Made by a program: the position numbers and the translations under genes. DNA of 21,588 nucleotides from an uncultured Bacilli bacterium (GTDB lineage Bacteria; Bacillota_I; Bacilli_A; RF39; UBA660): positions 1 to 21,588 of the forward strand of contig CAJTUT010000021.1 of NCBI GenBank assembly GCA_910579455.1, in the 5' to 3' direction. Shown here one piece after another: positions 6,519-13,961 of the stretch (the stretch's first letter is position 1; the number at the start of each line of letters is the position of its first letter). A model generated the notes under the pieces. The model did no database searches. It was not told the DNA's origin and saw only the letters and a program-made list of their open reading frames with translations.

Positions 6519-7859
6519 TTACTTACTCCATTCTTCTTCATGTTTAATAAATTCAACTATTCTTATTGCGTCTTCTTTTGTAAATATTCTATCTTTAAAA
6601 ATATTAGTTCCTTTAAAGTTAACATAAGTATAAATAATTCCCTTTATTTTAACTATTTTAAGAGCATATATGCGATTAGTATTTACTTTAATTTTCCCTT
6701 CAAATAATTTAATCATATAATCATTTTTTATATTATTTAATATTGTAAAATTTTCAAGAATAAATTTATTATTTTGTTGAGTAGTTTCAATAAGCAAGCC
6801 TATATAATCATTTACTAATTTATTTTCATGCAAACTTACATCATTACTTTTAACTAATGCTTTAGGATTTGATACTGCTATGTCTTCTGCTATTTTATCT
6901 ATTTTAGAAATATCTAATAAACTTAAGTCTTTATCATTTATAAAAGAAAGATAAAACAAATCAAAAATAGTTTCATTGCTCAATTTTTCAGTTGCTTTAT
7001 GAATTTGTTCTAATATATCTTTATTTTGTGTCATTGAAAAAGTTCTAATTTTTGAATTAGTATTCATTCCTATTTTTATATAATATTGTGTTTTGGTCTT
7101 AAAAAATCCTTGACGATATTTTCTTATGATAAAGTTTTCTGCATTACTTAAAGAATCTTTTACATTCAATTTCTTGTTTTGTAATACATTATAAAAAAGC
7201 CTATAATTAGTTTTTTGGTCAAACAATATAGTTATCATAAAGTTGATTAAAAATTTATTATCTCTTTTAAAAGTTGAATCAACAACAGATAAAAAATAAT
7301 CAAAATAATTTATTAAATTAAATAAACTATATTTTGAAAATATCAATGTATTCTTATATCTATTGTTGTTAAAGTAAAGGAAAAATTCTAAATCTAAATC
7401 ATCCATAATTCTAAATATTGCATCACCATACTGAAATTCATTGCCGACAATAATATTCTTAATTATGTCTAAAAAATCACTCTCTTCTTCAATAACATTC
7501 TGACTATAATTATTATCATAATGATATTCGCATTTACTAACATATTCTTTTTTGTTGATAATATTTTTTATTAAAAATTGTTTTATAACATCAAAACTTT
7601 TATTATCCACAAAAACATTTTGTAAATCATAATTACTAAATAATGTTTTTACCCCATCTATTTCTCTATATTTAGACATAAATTCAAAATAATTCTCTAA
7701 CAATGTAATAATTTCTTTTTTGCCTGTTGTGTCCTTCTCATCATAATGTTCTCTCATAATTTCACACATCAATATACTTCTAACAACACTATATGGATAT
7801 TCTACATCCATTTTTTCAACTTTATTTAAAATACTTTTTACTACTTTTAATTGATTCAT
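6519..7859 (-). CDS. Hypothetical protein, larger paralogue of the gene downstream
   Basis: A 446-residue protein of unknown function, highly A+T-biased in codons (many Asn, Lys, Ile, Phe), soluble and mostly helical. The start is the ATG at 7859, with AAAGGA nine bases upstream. An in-frame TTG at 7877 lies before that site and is rejected. The last 60 residues read KIKVNTNRIYALKIVKIKG, then IFKDRIFTKEDAIRIVEFIK, which parallels the end of the downstream protein. The middle has RYKNTLIFSKYSLFNLINYF, again parallel. The extra length is mainly at the N-terminus. It is divergent from an XRE regulator gene that starts 130 bases away and whose product may control both. A phage-defence or plasmid-maintenance role is imaginable from the setting but nothing in the sequence proves it. 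Confidence 0.75.
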   Translation of the reverse strand: MNQLKVVKSILNKVEKMDVEYPYSVVRSILMCEIMREHYDEKDTTGKKEIITLLENYFEFMSKYREIDGVKTLFSNYDLQNVFVDNKSFDVIKQFLIKNIINKKEYVSKCEYHYDNNYSQNVIEEESDFLDIIKNIIVGNEFQYGDAIFRIMDDLDLEFFLYFNNNRYKNTLIFSKYSLFNLINYFDYFLSVVDSTFKRDNKFLINFMITILFDQKTNYRLFYNVLQNKKLNVKDSLSNAENFIIRKYRQGFFKTKTQYYIKIGMNTNSKIRTFSMTQNKDILEQIHKATEKLSNETIFDLFYLSFINDKDLSLLDISKIDKIAEDIAVSNPKALVKSNDVSLHENKLVNDYIGLLIETTQQNNKFILENFTILNNIKNDYMIKLFEGKIKVNTNRIYALKIVKIKGIIYTYVNFKGTNIFKDRIFTKEDAIRIVEFIKHEEEWSK

Positions 7860-7914
7860 TCTATCATTTCCTTTCAAAATAAATTAACAATTTTAATGGG
7901 TATTAAGTTTGTTA

Positions 7915-7953
7915 AGATAAAACTTTATAATTTATATGTAAATAATTTTTACA
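7915..7953 (+). promoter_or_regulatory. Divergent control region with promoter and dyad
   Basis: Plus-strand -10 TATAAT lies 17 bases after TTAAGT, a weak but usable -35, upstream of the XRE gene. A dyad TGTAAA - five bases - TTTACA at about 7937-7953 lies just downstream of the -10 and could be the regulator's operator. The region also separates the XRE gene from the divergent paralogue pair. Confidence 0.4.
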
Positions 7954-7989
7954 TTTTTAAATAATACTATAAGAAAGAGGGTGCAATAT

Positions 7990-8253
7990 ATGAACACACA
8001 AGAATTACTTGGACTTAATACAAAATGGTATAGATACCAAAGAAAAATGACACAAGAACAATTTGCAGAAAAAACAAAATTTAAAATGGCTTATATAAGT
8101 CTTATCGAATGTGGTCATGCAAATCCTACTTGTAGTAATATTGATGTAATATCATTTGCTTTAGGAGTAGAAGTTATTGATTTATTTAACAAACAAACTG
8201 CCAATAAGGCAAAAAAATTACCAGCTCGAGTTGATCAATATAATCGTAGATAA
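7990..8253 (+). CDS. XRE-family helix-turn-helix regulator
   Basis: An 87-residue DNA-binding protein. The Cro/C1-type helix-turn-helix covers about residues 8-62: LGLNTKWYRYQRKMTQEQFA, then the turn and recognition helix around MAYISLIECGHANPT, then the NIDVISFALGVEVIDLF helix typical of XRE proteins. A short basic tail follows. The ATG at 7990 has AGAGG nine bases upstream. A GTG at 7981 abuts that site and is unlikely. It is transcribed divergently from the paralogue pair and is followed by a terminator at 8268-8307, so it forms a single-gene unit. Such regulators usually control the neighbouring mobile-element genes and themselves. Confidence 0.85.
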   Translation: MNTQELLGLNTKWYRYQRKMTQEQFAEKTKFKMAYISLIECGHANPTCSNIDVISFALGVEVIDLFNKQTANKAKKLPARVDQYNRR

Positions 8254-8267
8254 GTTTAGAAAATTAT

Positions 8268-8307
8268 AAAAGTGATAGTACACCCAAAACAAATACTACC
8301 ACTTTTT
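8268..8307 (+). terminator. Rho-independent terminator after the first XRE gene
   Basis: Arms AAAAGTGATAGTA (8268-8280) and TACTACCACTTTT (8294-8306) pair at 12 of 13 positions around a 13-base loop and end in a T run. The A-rich left flank could let it work on the minus strand too. Confidence 0.75.
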
Positions 8308-8378
8308 ATTATATTATAAATTAATAATTAATAAATTATCTACTTTTTAGAGTTTATCATAGTATTTATAATAAGTCA

Positions 8379-8425
8379 ACGCATATGCGTAAATTTTTAC
8401 ACTCTGATTTTGATAAAATTATTAT
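8379..8425 (+). promoter_or_regulatory. Promoter of the second XRE gene with a 12-base palindrome
   Basis: TTTACA (8396-8401), an 18-base spacer and TATTAT (8420-8425) form a promoter for the gene at 8455. Just upstream is the perfect palindrome ACGCATATGCGT (8379-8390), G+C-rich for its surroundings. It is adjacent to a TTGACT box on the opposite strand, so it may sit between divergent promoters as an operator. Confidence 0.5.
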
Positions 8426-8454
8426 GAAATATTAAAGAAAGAGAGGTAAATGTT

Positions 8455-8697
8455 ATGACTTTTCAAGAAGCAGTTAGCAAAAGAATTTTTGACCTTTGCG
8501 ATAAATATGGTTATACTCCAAATGGTTTAGCAGAAGCGTCATCTGTGCCTCCTTCGTCTTTACAAAATATTACTACTTGTAGGAATATCAACCCAAGTTC
8601 TTATGTTTTATTTCAACTATGTACTACTCTGAATATTACTTTAAAAGATTTTTTCGATAGTGATTTATTTAATCCCAAAAATATAATTATCAAATAG
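8455..8697 (+). CDS. Small XRE/Cro-type helix-turn-helix regulator
   Basis: An 80-residue protein that is almost entirely one helix-turn-helix domain: AVSKRIFDLCDKYGYTPNGL, AEASSVPPSSLQNIT (turn and recognition helix), and SYVLFQLCTTLNITLKDFF as the closing helix. The site AGAGAGG lies eight bases before the ATG. It is convergent with the replication-initiator-like gene, and both end at the shared hairpin at 8692-8722. This type of short regulator is common on conjugative elements and plasmids. Its target is probably the palindrome in its own promoter, which is inferred. Confidence 0.82.
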   Translation: MTFQEAVSKRIFDLCDKYGYTPNGLAEASSVPPSSLQNITTCRNINPSSYVLFQLCTTLNITLKDFFDSDLFNPKNIIIK

Positions 8698-8722
8698 TTT
8701 ATCAAGTGATAGACTATTTTTT
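8692..8722 (+). terminator. Terminator between convergent genes
   Basis: Arms AAATAGTTTATCA (8692-8704) and TGATAGACTATTT (8707-8719) pair along 13 positions (one G-U) with a very short loop, followed by T on the plus strand. It overlaps the ends of both convergent genes. The minus-strand side has no strong T run, so it acts mainly for the XRE gene. Confidence 0.75.
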
Positions 8723-9485
8723 ATCTTACATATTCTTCAAAAAATTCTTCTTCATCTTCCCATAAATTTTCAATGGGATTTTTTAATTTATTTATATTGC
8801 TTATTATTGAAGATTTAAAATAACCAAATTTGTTCTCTATTACATTACCATCTTCATCAATAAAATTTCTTTTTGTTACTCTAGGAACTATATAATGAAT
8901 TATTTGAATTAAATCTTTATAAGAATTATCTTCTTCTAATAAATTTTCAAACAACTTATCATAATAAAATATTTGTGTATCTTCTTCAGTTATATATCCT
9001 CTATCAATTAGTTCTAATGTTAAAATATTATGTTCTTCAGCAACAAAAAAAGATGGTATGGTTTTATCATCTTTATCTATTTGTCTTTTATTATTTTGTT
9101 TATTAGTATTTATTTGTAGTTGTTCTTCCATATTTGGATTGTCCAGAGGTGGATTTTCCATATCTGGACTACTTTCATTATCTCTATCAATAATATGTGG
9201 TTTTTCATATATTAAATAATTATATTCAAAATACCCTTTATTTCCTCTTACTTTTTCTATTTCTAAATAGTGATTATCTTGCAATTCTTTCAATGTTGAT
9301 CTAATTGCATCTCTATTTTCTTTACTAATTGCACATAAACCTTTTAAAGAATAATCCCAGTCTGGTGGTAAACTTAACATAAATGATAATAAACCTTTTG
9401 CTTTAAAACTTAAATTTCTATCTCTCAAATGATAATTACTCATTATGGTAAAATCTTTTGTTTTTTCTATTTTAAACACTGACAT
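8721..9485 (-). CDS. Replication-initiator-like winged-helix protein of mobile elements
   Basis: A 254-residue protein. Residues 1-95 match the winged-helix domain found at the start of plasmid, phage and conjugative-element replication proteins: FTIMSNYHLRDRNLSFKAKG, LLSFMLSLPPDWDYSLKGL, then an IRSTLKELQDNHYLEIEKVR recognition helix and wing. A polar linker (about 110-145) leads to a C-terminal helical domain (YDKLFENLLEEDNSYKDLIQ to FGYFKSSIISNINKL) like the DnaD/DUF6017-type ends of such proteins. The ribosome site AGGGGGTGA lies seven bases before the ATG. It stands alone between the synthetase terminator and the XRE gene. No helicase loader, relaxase or partition gene is adjacent, so it may be a remnant of a larger element or its replication module. 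Confidence 0.72.
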   Translation of the reverse strand: MSVFKIEKTKDFTIMSNYHLRDRNLSFKAKGLLSFMLSLPPDWDYSLKGLCAISKENRDAIRSTLKELQDNHYLEIEKVRGNKGYFEYNYLIYEKPHIIDRDNESSPDMENPPLDNPNMEEQLQINTNKQNNKRQIDKDDKTIPSFFVAEEHNILTLELIDRGYITEEDTQIFYYDKLFENLLEEDNSYKDLIQIIHYIVPRVTKRNFIDEDGNVIENKFGYFKSSIISNINKLKNPIENLWEDEEEFFEEYVR

Positions 9486-9509
9486 TTATCTCACCCCCTA
9501 ATTTTTTTG

Positions 9510-9537
9510 AAAAAAAAGAATATAGATATCTATACTC
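9510..9537 (-). terminator. Terminator of the synthetase operon
   Basis: On the minus strand GAGTATAG - ATAT - CTATATTC forms an eight-pair stem (one G-U) followed by eight T. It ends the dipeptidase to serS transcript shortly after the complete synthetase gene. Confidence 0.85.
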
Positions 9538-9552
9538 AATTTTAATTTTTAA

Positions 9553-10842
9553 TTATTTTTGTTTTGGCTTAATATATTCCATACCACCCATATATGGTTG
9601 TAAAACCTTTGGAATCTTTATGCTAGAATCACTTTGATAACATTGTTCTAGAATTGCAATAAGTGAGCGTGGAGAAGCGATTACTGTGTTGTTAAGTGTT
9701 GCAAGGTATTGATTACCATTTTCAGTTTTCATTCTAATACCTAATCTTCTAGCTTGAGCATCTCCTAAAGTTGAACAAGAACCAACTTCAAAATATTTTT
9801 GTTGTCTTGGACTCCATGCTTCTACATCACATGATTTAACTTTTAAATCTGCTAAATCTCCACTACAACATTCTAAAGTTCTAACTGCTATTCCCATACT
9901 TCTAAAGAATTCTACTGTATAACTCCACATTTTGTTATACCATTCCATAGCATCTTCTGGTTTGCATAATACAACCATTTCTTGTTTTTCAAATTGATGA
10001 ACCCTATATAATCCTCTTTCTTCAAGACCATGAGCTCCTACTTCTTTTCTAAAACATGGAGAATAACTTGTCATAGCGATTGGTAATTCTTTTTCATCTA
10101 TAATTTGTCCTTTAAACTTACCTATCATACTATGTTCACTTGTTCCTATTAAATATAAATCTTCTCCTTCAATTTTATACATCATTGCATCCATTTCTGC
10201 AAATGACATAACACCTGTAACAACATCACTACGAATCATAAATGGTGGTATTGCATAAGTAAAACCTTTACTTATCATAAAGTCTCTTGCATAAGCAATA
10301 GTTGCTTCATGAAGTCTTGCAATATCCCCAACTAAATAATAGAATCCATTTCCACTTGTTCTTCCTGCACTATCTTTATCAAGTCCACCTAATGCTTCAC
10401 AAATATCTGCATGATATGGTATTTCATAATCTGGTACAAATGGTTCTCCAAATTTTTCTATTTCAACATTTTCACTATCATCTTTTCCAATAGGCACACT
10501 ATCATCAATAATTTGTGGTATAACCATCATTTTACTTTTTAAAGTTTCAGAAAGTTTACTCTCTTCTTTTTCTATTTCTTGTAATTGACTGTTGATTTCA
10601 ACAACTCTTTGTTTTTTAGCATTTGCTTCTTCTGTCTTTTTTTCTCTAAATAAAATACCTATTTCATCACTTGTTTTATTTCTTTCCTGTCTTAAAGTAT
10701 CTCCATTTGATTTTAATTCTCTAATTCTTTGATCTAGTTCTACTACCTCATCTACTAAAGGTAATTTCTCATCTTGAAATTTCTTCTTAATATTTTCCTT
10801 TACTTTGTCCTTATTCTCTCTTACGAATTTTATATCTAACAT
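9553..10842 (-). CDS. serS: Seryl-tRNA synthetase, complete copy
   Basis: A 429-residue cytoplasmic class II synthetase that charges tRNA-Ser with serine using ATP. Residues 1-110 form the long two-helix coiled-coil arm that binds the tRNA-Ser variable arm. The catalytic core holds TSEHSMIGKF, motif 2 FRKEVGAHGLEERGLYRVHQ and the FEKQEM stretch. Motif 3 reads TLNNTVIASPRSLIAILEQ, with the ATP-binding Arg retained, and the end IPKVLQPYMGG is typical. Motif 3 differs from the common bacterial TLNGSGLAVGR form and recalls archaeal-type enzymes. The ATG at 10842 aligns with the start of the other copy; a TTG two codons earlier is less likely. It lies 152 bases after the truncated copy with no terminator between, so T-box read-through may drive it. 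It is probably the only functional serS here. Confidence 0.93.
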   Translation of the reverse strand: MLDIKFVRENKDKVKENIKKKFQDEKLPLVDEVVELDQRIRELKSNGDTLRQERNKTSDEIGILFREKKTEEANAKKQRVVEINSQLQEIEKEESKLSETLKSKMMVIPQIIDDSVPIGKDDSENVEIEKFGEPFVPDYEIPYHADICEALGGLDKDSAGRTSGNGFYYLVGDIARLHEATIAYARDFMISKGFTYAIPPFMIRSDVVTGVMSFAEMDAMMYKIEGEDLYLIGTSEHSMIGKFKGQIIDEKELPIAMTSYSPCFRKEVGAHGLEERGLYRVHQFEKQEMVVLCKPEDAMEWYNKMWSYTVEFFRSMGIAVRTLECCSGDLADLKVKSCDVEAWSPRQQKYFEVGSCSTLGDAQARRLGIRMKTENGNQYLATLNNTVIASPRSLIAILEQCYQSDSSIKIPKVLQPYMGGMEYIKPKQK

Positions 10843-10994
10843 TTCCAATCATTCCTTTCTTACTTGGTATTACAAACTCTACCATCTTGTTTTAAATATA
10901 TTTGTGAGATTATTTTGTAATTGCCTTTAAACACAAACAGCAACAATAACTTTCACATTTTCGAGATAAAATTTAACATTATTTTCGTTAATTG

Positions 10995-11076
10995 TTAAGC
11001 ACTTATGAGAGTCGATTTTGCTTGAAAATTCAAGGATTTCAACCAATTTCCTATTTGAGTGCATAAGCCTACTACA
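10995..11076. other. Foreign junction sequence at the broken end of serS
   Basis: From about 11076 leftwards the sequence no longer matches serS. The new segment carries GCACTTA (10999-11005) and TGAGTGC (11056-11062), an imperfect inverted pair, around an inner hairpin CTTGAA-AA-TTCAAG. This resembles the end of an insertion or a recombination site. No transposase or integrase is next to it. The following gap to 10843 has no convincing gene. Confidence 0.4.
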
Positions 11077-12233
11077 GGATTATTTAGAGTAGAAACTAAA
11101 TAGTTACCATTTTCTCCTTTTGCTCTGATACTAAGTCTTCTTGCCTGTGCATCTCCCAAAGTTGAACAAGATCCAACTTCAAAATATTTTTTCTGTCTTG
11201 GGCTCCATGCTTCTACATCGCATGATTTTACCTTTAAATCGGCTAAATCACCACTGCAACATTCTAATGTTCTAACGGGTACATCTAGGCTTCTAAAGAA
11301 TTCTACAGTATACTTCCACATCTTATTATACCAATCCATTGCCTCTTCCTTTTTGCATAGTACAACCATTTCTTGTTTTTCAAATTGATGAACTCTATAT
11401 AAACCTCTTTCTTCAATACCATGTGCACCTACTTCTTTTCTAAAACAAGGTGAATAACTAGTTAGGGTAATAGGAAGTTCGCTTTCTTTTACAATTTGGC
11501 CTTTAAACTTTCCAATCATAGAGTGTTCACTTGTTCCAATTAAATATAAGTCCTCATTTTCTATCTTATACATCATGTCATCCATTTCTTCAAAAGACAT
11601 CACGCCGTCTACTACGTCACTCCTTATCATAAATGGAGGAACACAATAAGTAAATCCTTTATCAATCATAAAGTCTCTTGCATAAGAAAGCATTGCTGAA
11701 TGAAGCCTAGCAATATCTCCTATTAAATAATAGAAACCATTTCCACTAGTTCTTCCAGCCGCTTCTTTATCTAGGCCGTTTAGTTTTTCAACAATATCAG
11801 CATGATACGGTATTTCATAATCAGGTACTAAAGGTTCTCCAAATTTTTCTATTTCTACATTATAACTATCATCTTCACCAATAGGGACAGAGGAATCTAT
11901 AATATTTGGTATTAACATCATCTTACTCCTTAATTCTTTAGAAATTGCAGTTTCTTCTTTTTCAATATCTTCTAACTTTTTATTAATTTCTGTTACCTCT
12001 TCTTTTTTCCTATTAGCATCTTCTATATTTTTCTGCCTCATTAAAGAACCAATTTCATTACTAATCAAGTTTCTATTTTTTCTTAATTCATCGCCCTTTA
12101 GTTGAAGGGTCCTTTTTTCTTCATCTAATCTAATTACTTCATCTACTAAGGATAGTTTTTCATCTTGAAACTTTTTCTTTATATTTTCTTTAACTATTTC
12201 TTTATTCTCTCTTACAAATTTTATATCTAACAT
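10995..12233 (-). pseudogene. serS: Seryl-tRNA synthetase, second copy truncated in motif 3
   Basis: A 412-residue frame that aligns without gaps to the complete copy from MLDIKFVREN to about residue 388 (TLNNPVV). The coiled-coil arm is the most diverged part and the catalytic core nearly the same, including TSEHSMIGKF and FRKEVGAHG. After residue 388 similarity stops and 24 unrelated residues (GLCTQIGNWLKSLNFQAK and six more) lead to the stop. Motif 3 with its ATP-binding Arg, and the IPKVLQPYMGG end, are missing, so the product should not aminoacylate; it might still bind tRNA or dimerise. It is the copy next to the T-box leader, two bases after the HD gene, with a good site GGAAGGAAATAATT. 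The clean frame suggests the break is recent. Confidence 0.88.
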
Positions 12234-12235
12234 AA

Positions 12236-12742
12236 TTATTTCCTTCCTTCTATTGTGCTTATTATTCTTCTATATTGTGGTACATATTTTTCCTTATTTC
12301 TTTTATAATCTTTGTCTATAGGACTTGGTATTCTACTTAAATCCATATTATTTTCCATATCTGCTTTCTTTACATGTAAAACAATTAAATTATTACTAGT
12401 AATGATTCTATCAATATACCCTTCATAGTTTTCTTTATCCTTATTCCTAGTTATAATAGATATTGCTTCAACAACCTCATCTGAAAAGTTTACTTCTTCT
12501 AAGTCGTCCTTAGTAACTTCAGTATCTTCTATGATATCATGTAAGAGGCCTACTATTTTCTCAGTTATTGTTTCTACATTTTCTGATACATAATAAAGAT
12601 GATTGATATAAGGATTTCCTCCCTTATCTTTTTTATCTTGAAAAACTCTAGTAACAATAATTTTGGCTTTTTCAAACATATCATCCATTGCTTTTACTTT
12701 TATAAGTTCTGCTTTTGTAAAATAGTTTAAAAGGTTATTCAT
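12236..12742 (-). CDS. HD-domain (p)ppGpp-hydrolase-like protein
   Basis: A 168-residue protein with the metal-dependent phosphohydrolase fold of the RelA/SpoT hydrolase half. Metal and catalytic residues are visible: His48 in NPYINHLYYV, HDIIED (His68, Asp69, Glu72, Asp73) and KADMENNMD (Asp128, Asn132), which corresponds to the KLADRLHN motif. There is no synthetase domain, so it resembles small alarmone hydrolases (Mesh1-like), although some such proteins act on other nucleotides. It starts 17 bases after the dipeptidase gene and ends two bases before serS, all under the serine T-box. A product that removes the stringent alarmone when charged tRNA-Ser is low would be a coherent partner, but this is inference. 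Confidence 0.8.
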   Translation of the reverse strand: MNNLLNYFTKAELIKVKAMDDMFEKAKIIVTRVFQDKKDKGGNPYINHLYYVSENVETITEKIVGLLHDIIEDTEVTKDDLEEVNFSDEVVEAISIITRNKDKENYEGYIDRIITSNNLIVLHVKKADMENNMDLSRIPSPIDKDYKRNKEKYVPQYRRIISTIEGRK

Positions 12743-12759
12743 ATTACTACTCTCCTAAT

Positions 12760-13665
12760 TTACTGTTTAAAATACTTCTTTACATTTTTGTACAATATTT
12801 TTTCTTTTTCTTTTTCTTTATAATAATTACTTAATATTTTATTCAACTTTTCTTTTAACGTTTTATGATTTAAAAGTGAAATATCTTCATCAATTCCAAA
12901 TAAATCTTGAGCAAAATCCATATTATCTGTTGCAATAGCTATATTGTCTATTCCTATTAAACTTTCCATATATTTGATATGTTCCAAATAATTTTGTTCT
13001 AAATCTTTTTCTTCTGCATTTATAAATGGTCCGTATCCAACTAGTCCAATGATTCCGCCTAATTTTTTAATAGCAAGTATCTGATCATCGTTTAAATTTC
13101 TTTTATTTTGACATAGCTTGTAACTATTAGAGTGACTTGCTAACACCTTTACTAGCATTCTTTCATCCTTGAACCTTTCTAACAATTTCACAGTATCCCA
13201 AAATGTATTTTTATTCATATGGGAAAGGTCAATACTAATTCCTAATGAAACTGCTTTTTTTATAAACTCTCTTCCCAATTCTGTTAAACCTTCTTCTGTT
13301 CTGTTACCTGATCCATATTTATTTTTATTATTCCAAACGAGTAAAATATTTCTAAGACCTAGATGATATAAGTTTTCTAATTCCTTTGTATCTTTAATGT
13401 AATCGCATCCTTCTATGCTAAAAATTACCTCTTTATCCCGAAAATGTTCTTTAAATAAATTTGTACTAATTTTAAACATTTCAAAAACATTTATATCCTC
13501 TATTTCCAACTCTTCTTTCATTTCCTCTTTACTCATAAAATAAAGATTCGCAATTAGACCTTTTACATCTTTTAAATCTTTCTTTATTTTCTCAATATAA
13601 GAAAAATCATTTTTTAAATAACAACAATAAAGAATCGTAAGTAAATCATAATGAGCATCAAACAT
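12760..13665 (-). CDS. M19-family (renal-type) dipeptidase
   Basis: A 301-residue zinc dipeptidase that hydrolyses the peptide bond of dipeptides. Family marks are clear: the N-terminal metal pair HxD in FDAHYDLL (His5, Asp7), the bridging Glu in FSIEG (Glu85), metal His149 in DLSHM and His178 in ASHSN, the RNLND motif (189-193) and the late Asp in IATDNMDF (Asp247). There is no signal peptide, so it should act in the cytoplasm, and it is a little shorter than typical 310-370-residue members. The ATG at 13665 has AAAGGAGAG upstream. It is the first gene after the T-box leader. In this place it could free serine from peptides when charged tRNA-Ser is scarce, which is inferred from the operon. 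Confidence 0.88.
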   Translation of the reverse strand: MFDAHYDLLTILYCCYLKNDFSYIEKIKKDLKDVKGLIANLYFMSKEEMKEELEIEDINVFEMFKISTNLFKEHFRDKEVIFSIEGCDYIKDTKELENLYHLGLRNILLVWNNKNKYGSGNRTEEGLTELGREFIKKAVSLGISIDLSHMNKNTFWDTVKLLERFKDERMLVKVLASHSNSYKLCQNKRNLNDDQILAIKKLGGIIGLVGYGPFINAEEKDLEQNYLEHIKYMESLIGIDNIAIATDNMDFAQDLFGIDEDISLLNHKTLKEKLNKILSNYYKEKEKEKILYKNVKKYFKQ

Positions 13666-13680
13666 AATATCTCTCCTTTA

Positions 13681-13882
13681 AAAAATAAATAAGGACTGTA
13701 CCAAAGGAGTGCAGACGCACGGTACCATCCTTTTATTATCTTCATTTGATAACGGTTCTATCTGGAATTTATAAAAATTCATCTATTCTATAGAGTAGAC
13801 AAATAAGTTCTATTAGTTATTTACACCAAACATAACCTCTCTTTAAAATAGATATCTTATTATTATCTCTAATCACTGATTT
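13681..13882 (-). promoter_or_regulatory. T-box riboswitch, probably serine-specific
   Basis: An untranslated leader that senses uncharged tRNA. On the minus strand it shows a Stem I base (ATCTATTTT with AGAATAGAT), an AGAGAGG specifier-loop side, a TTTGGTGTAAA distal loop, and the T-box motif GGATGGTACCGTGC (13717-13730). The motif lies inside the terminator hairpin formed by AAGGATGGTACC (13721-13732) and GGTACAGTCCTT (13691-13702), followed by a T-rich tract. The serine codon TCT at 13792-13794 is placed where the specifier is expected. The downstream serS gene supports serine. Uncharged tRNA-Ser should favour the antiterminator and switch on the dipeptidase, HD protein and synthetase genes. 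Confidence 0.87.
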
Positions 13883-13888
13883 GTTATT

Positions 13889-13917
13889 ATTATATGCCTA
13901 TTTTCTAAATTTATCAA
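13889..13917 (-). promoter_or_regulatory. Sigma-A promoter of the T-box operon
   Basis: TTGATA (13912-13917), a 17-base spacer and a perfect TATAAT (13889-13894). Transcription would start near 13882, immediately before the T-box Stem I. Confidence 0.8.
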
Positions 13918-13961
13918 TAGATTTGTCATGGTAACGATTATAGATTTATTTTAGGTTTTTA

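Noticed and set aside
10860..10930. Minus-strand frame reading FKGNYKIISQIYLKQDGR in the gap between the two serS copies
   Set aside because: It is about 24 codons with an upstream stop and no start signal; it could be debris of a lost gene but is too short to call.
13666..13961. tRNA gene or attachment site between the effector and dipeptidase genes
   Set aside because: The structure is fully explained by a promoter and T-box leader; no cloverleaf with a TTCGA arm is visible.
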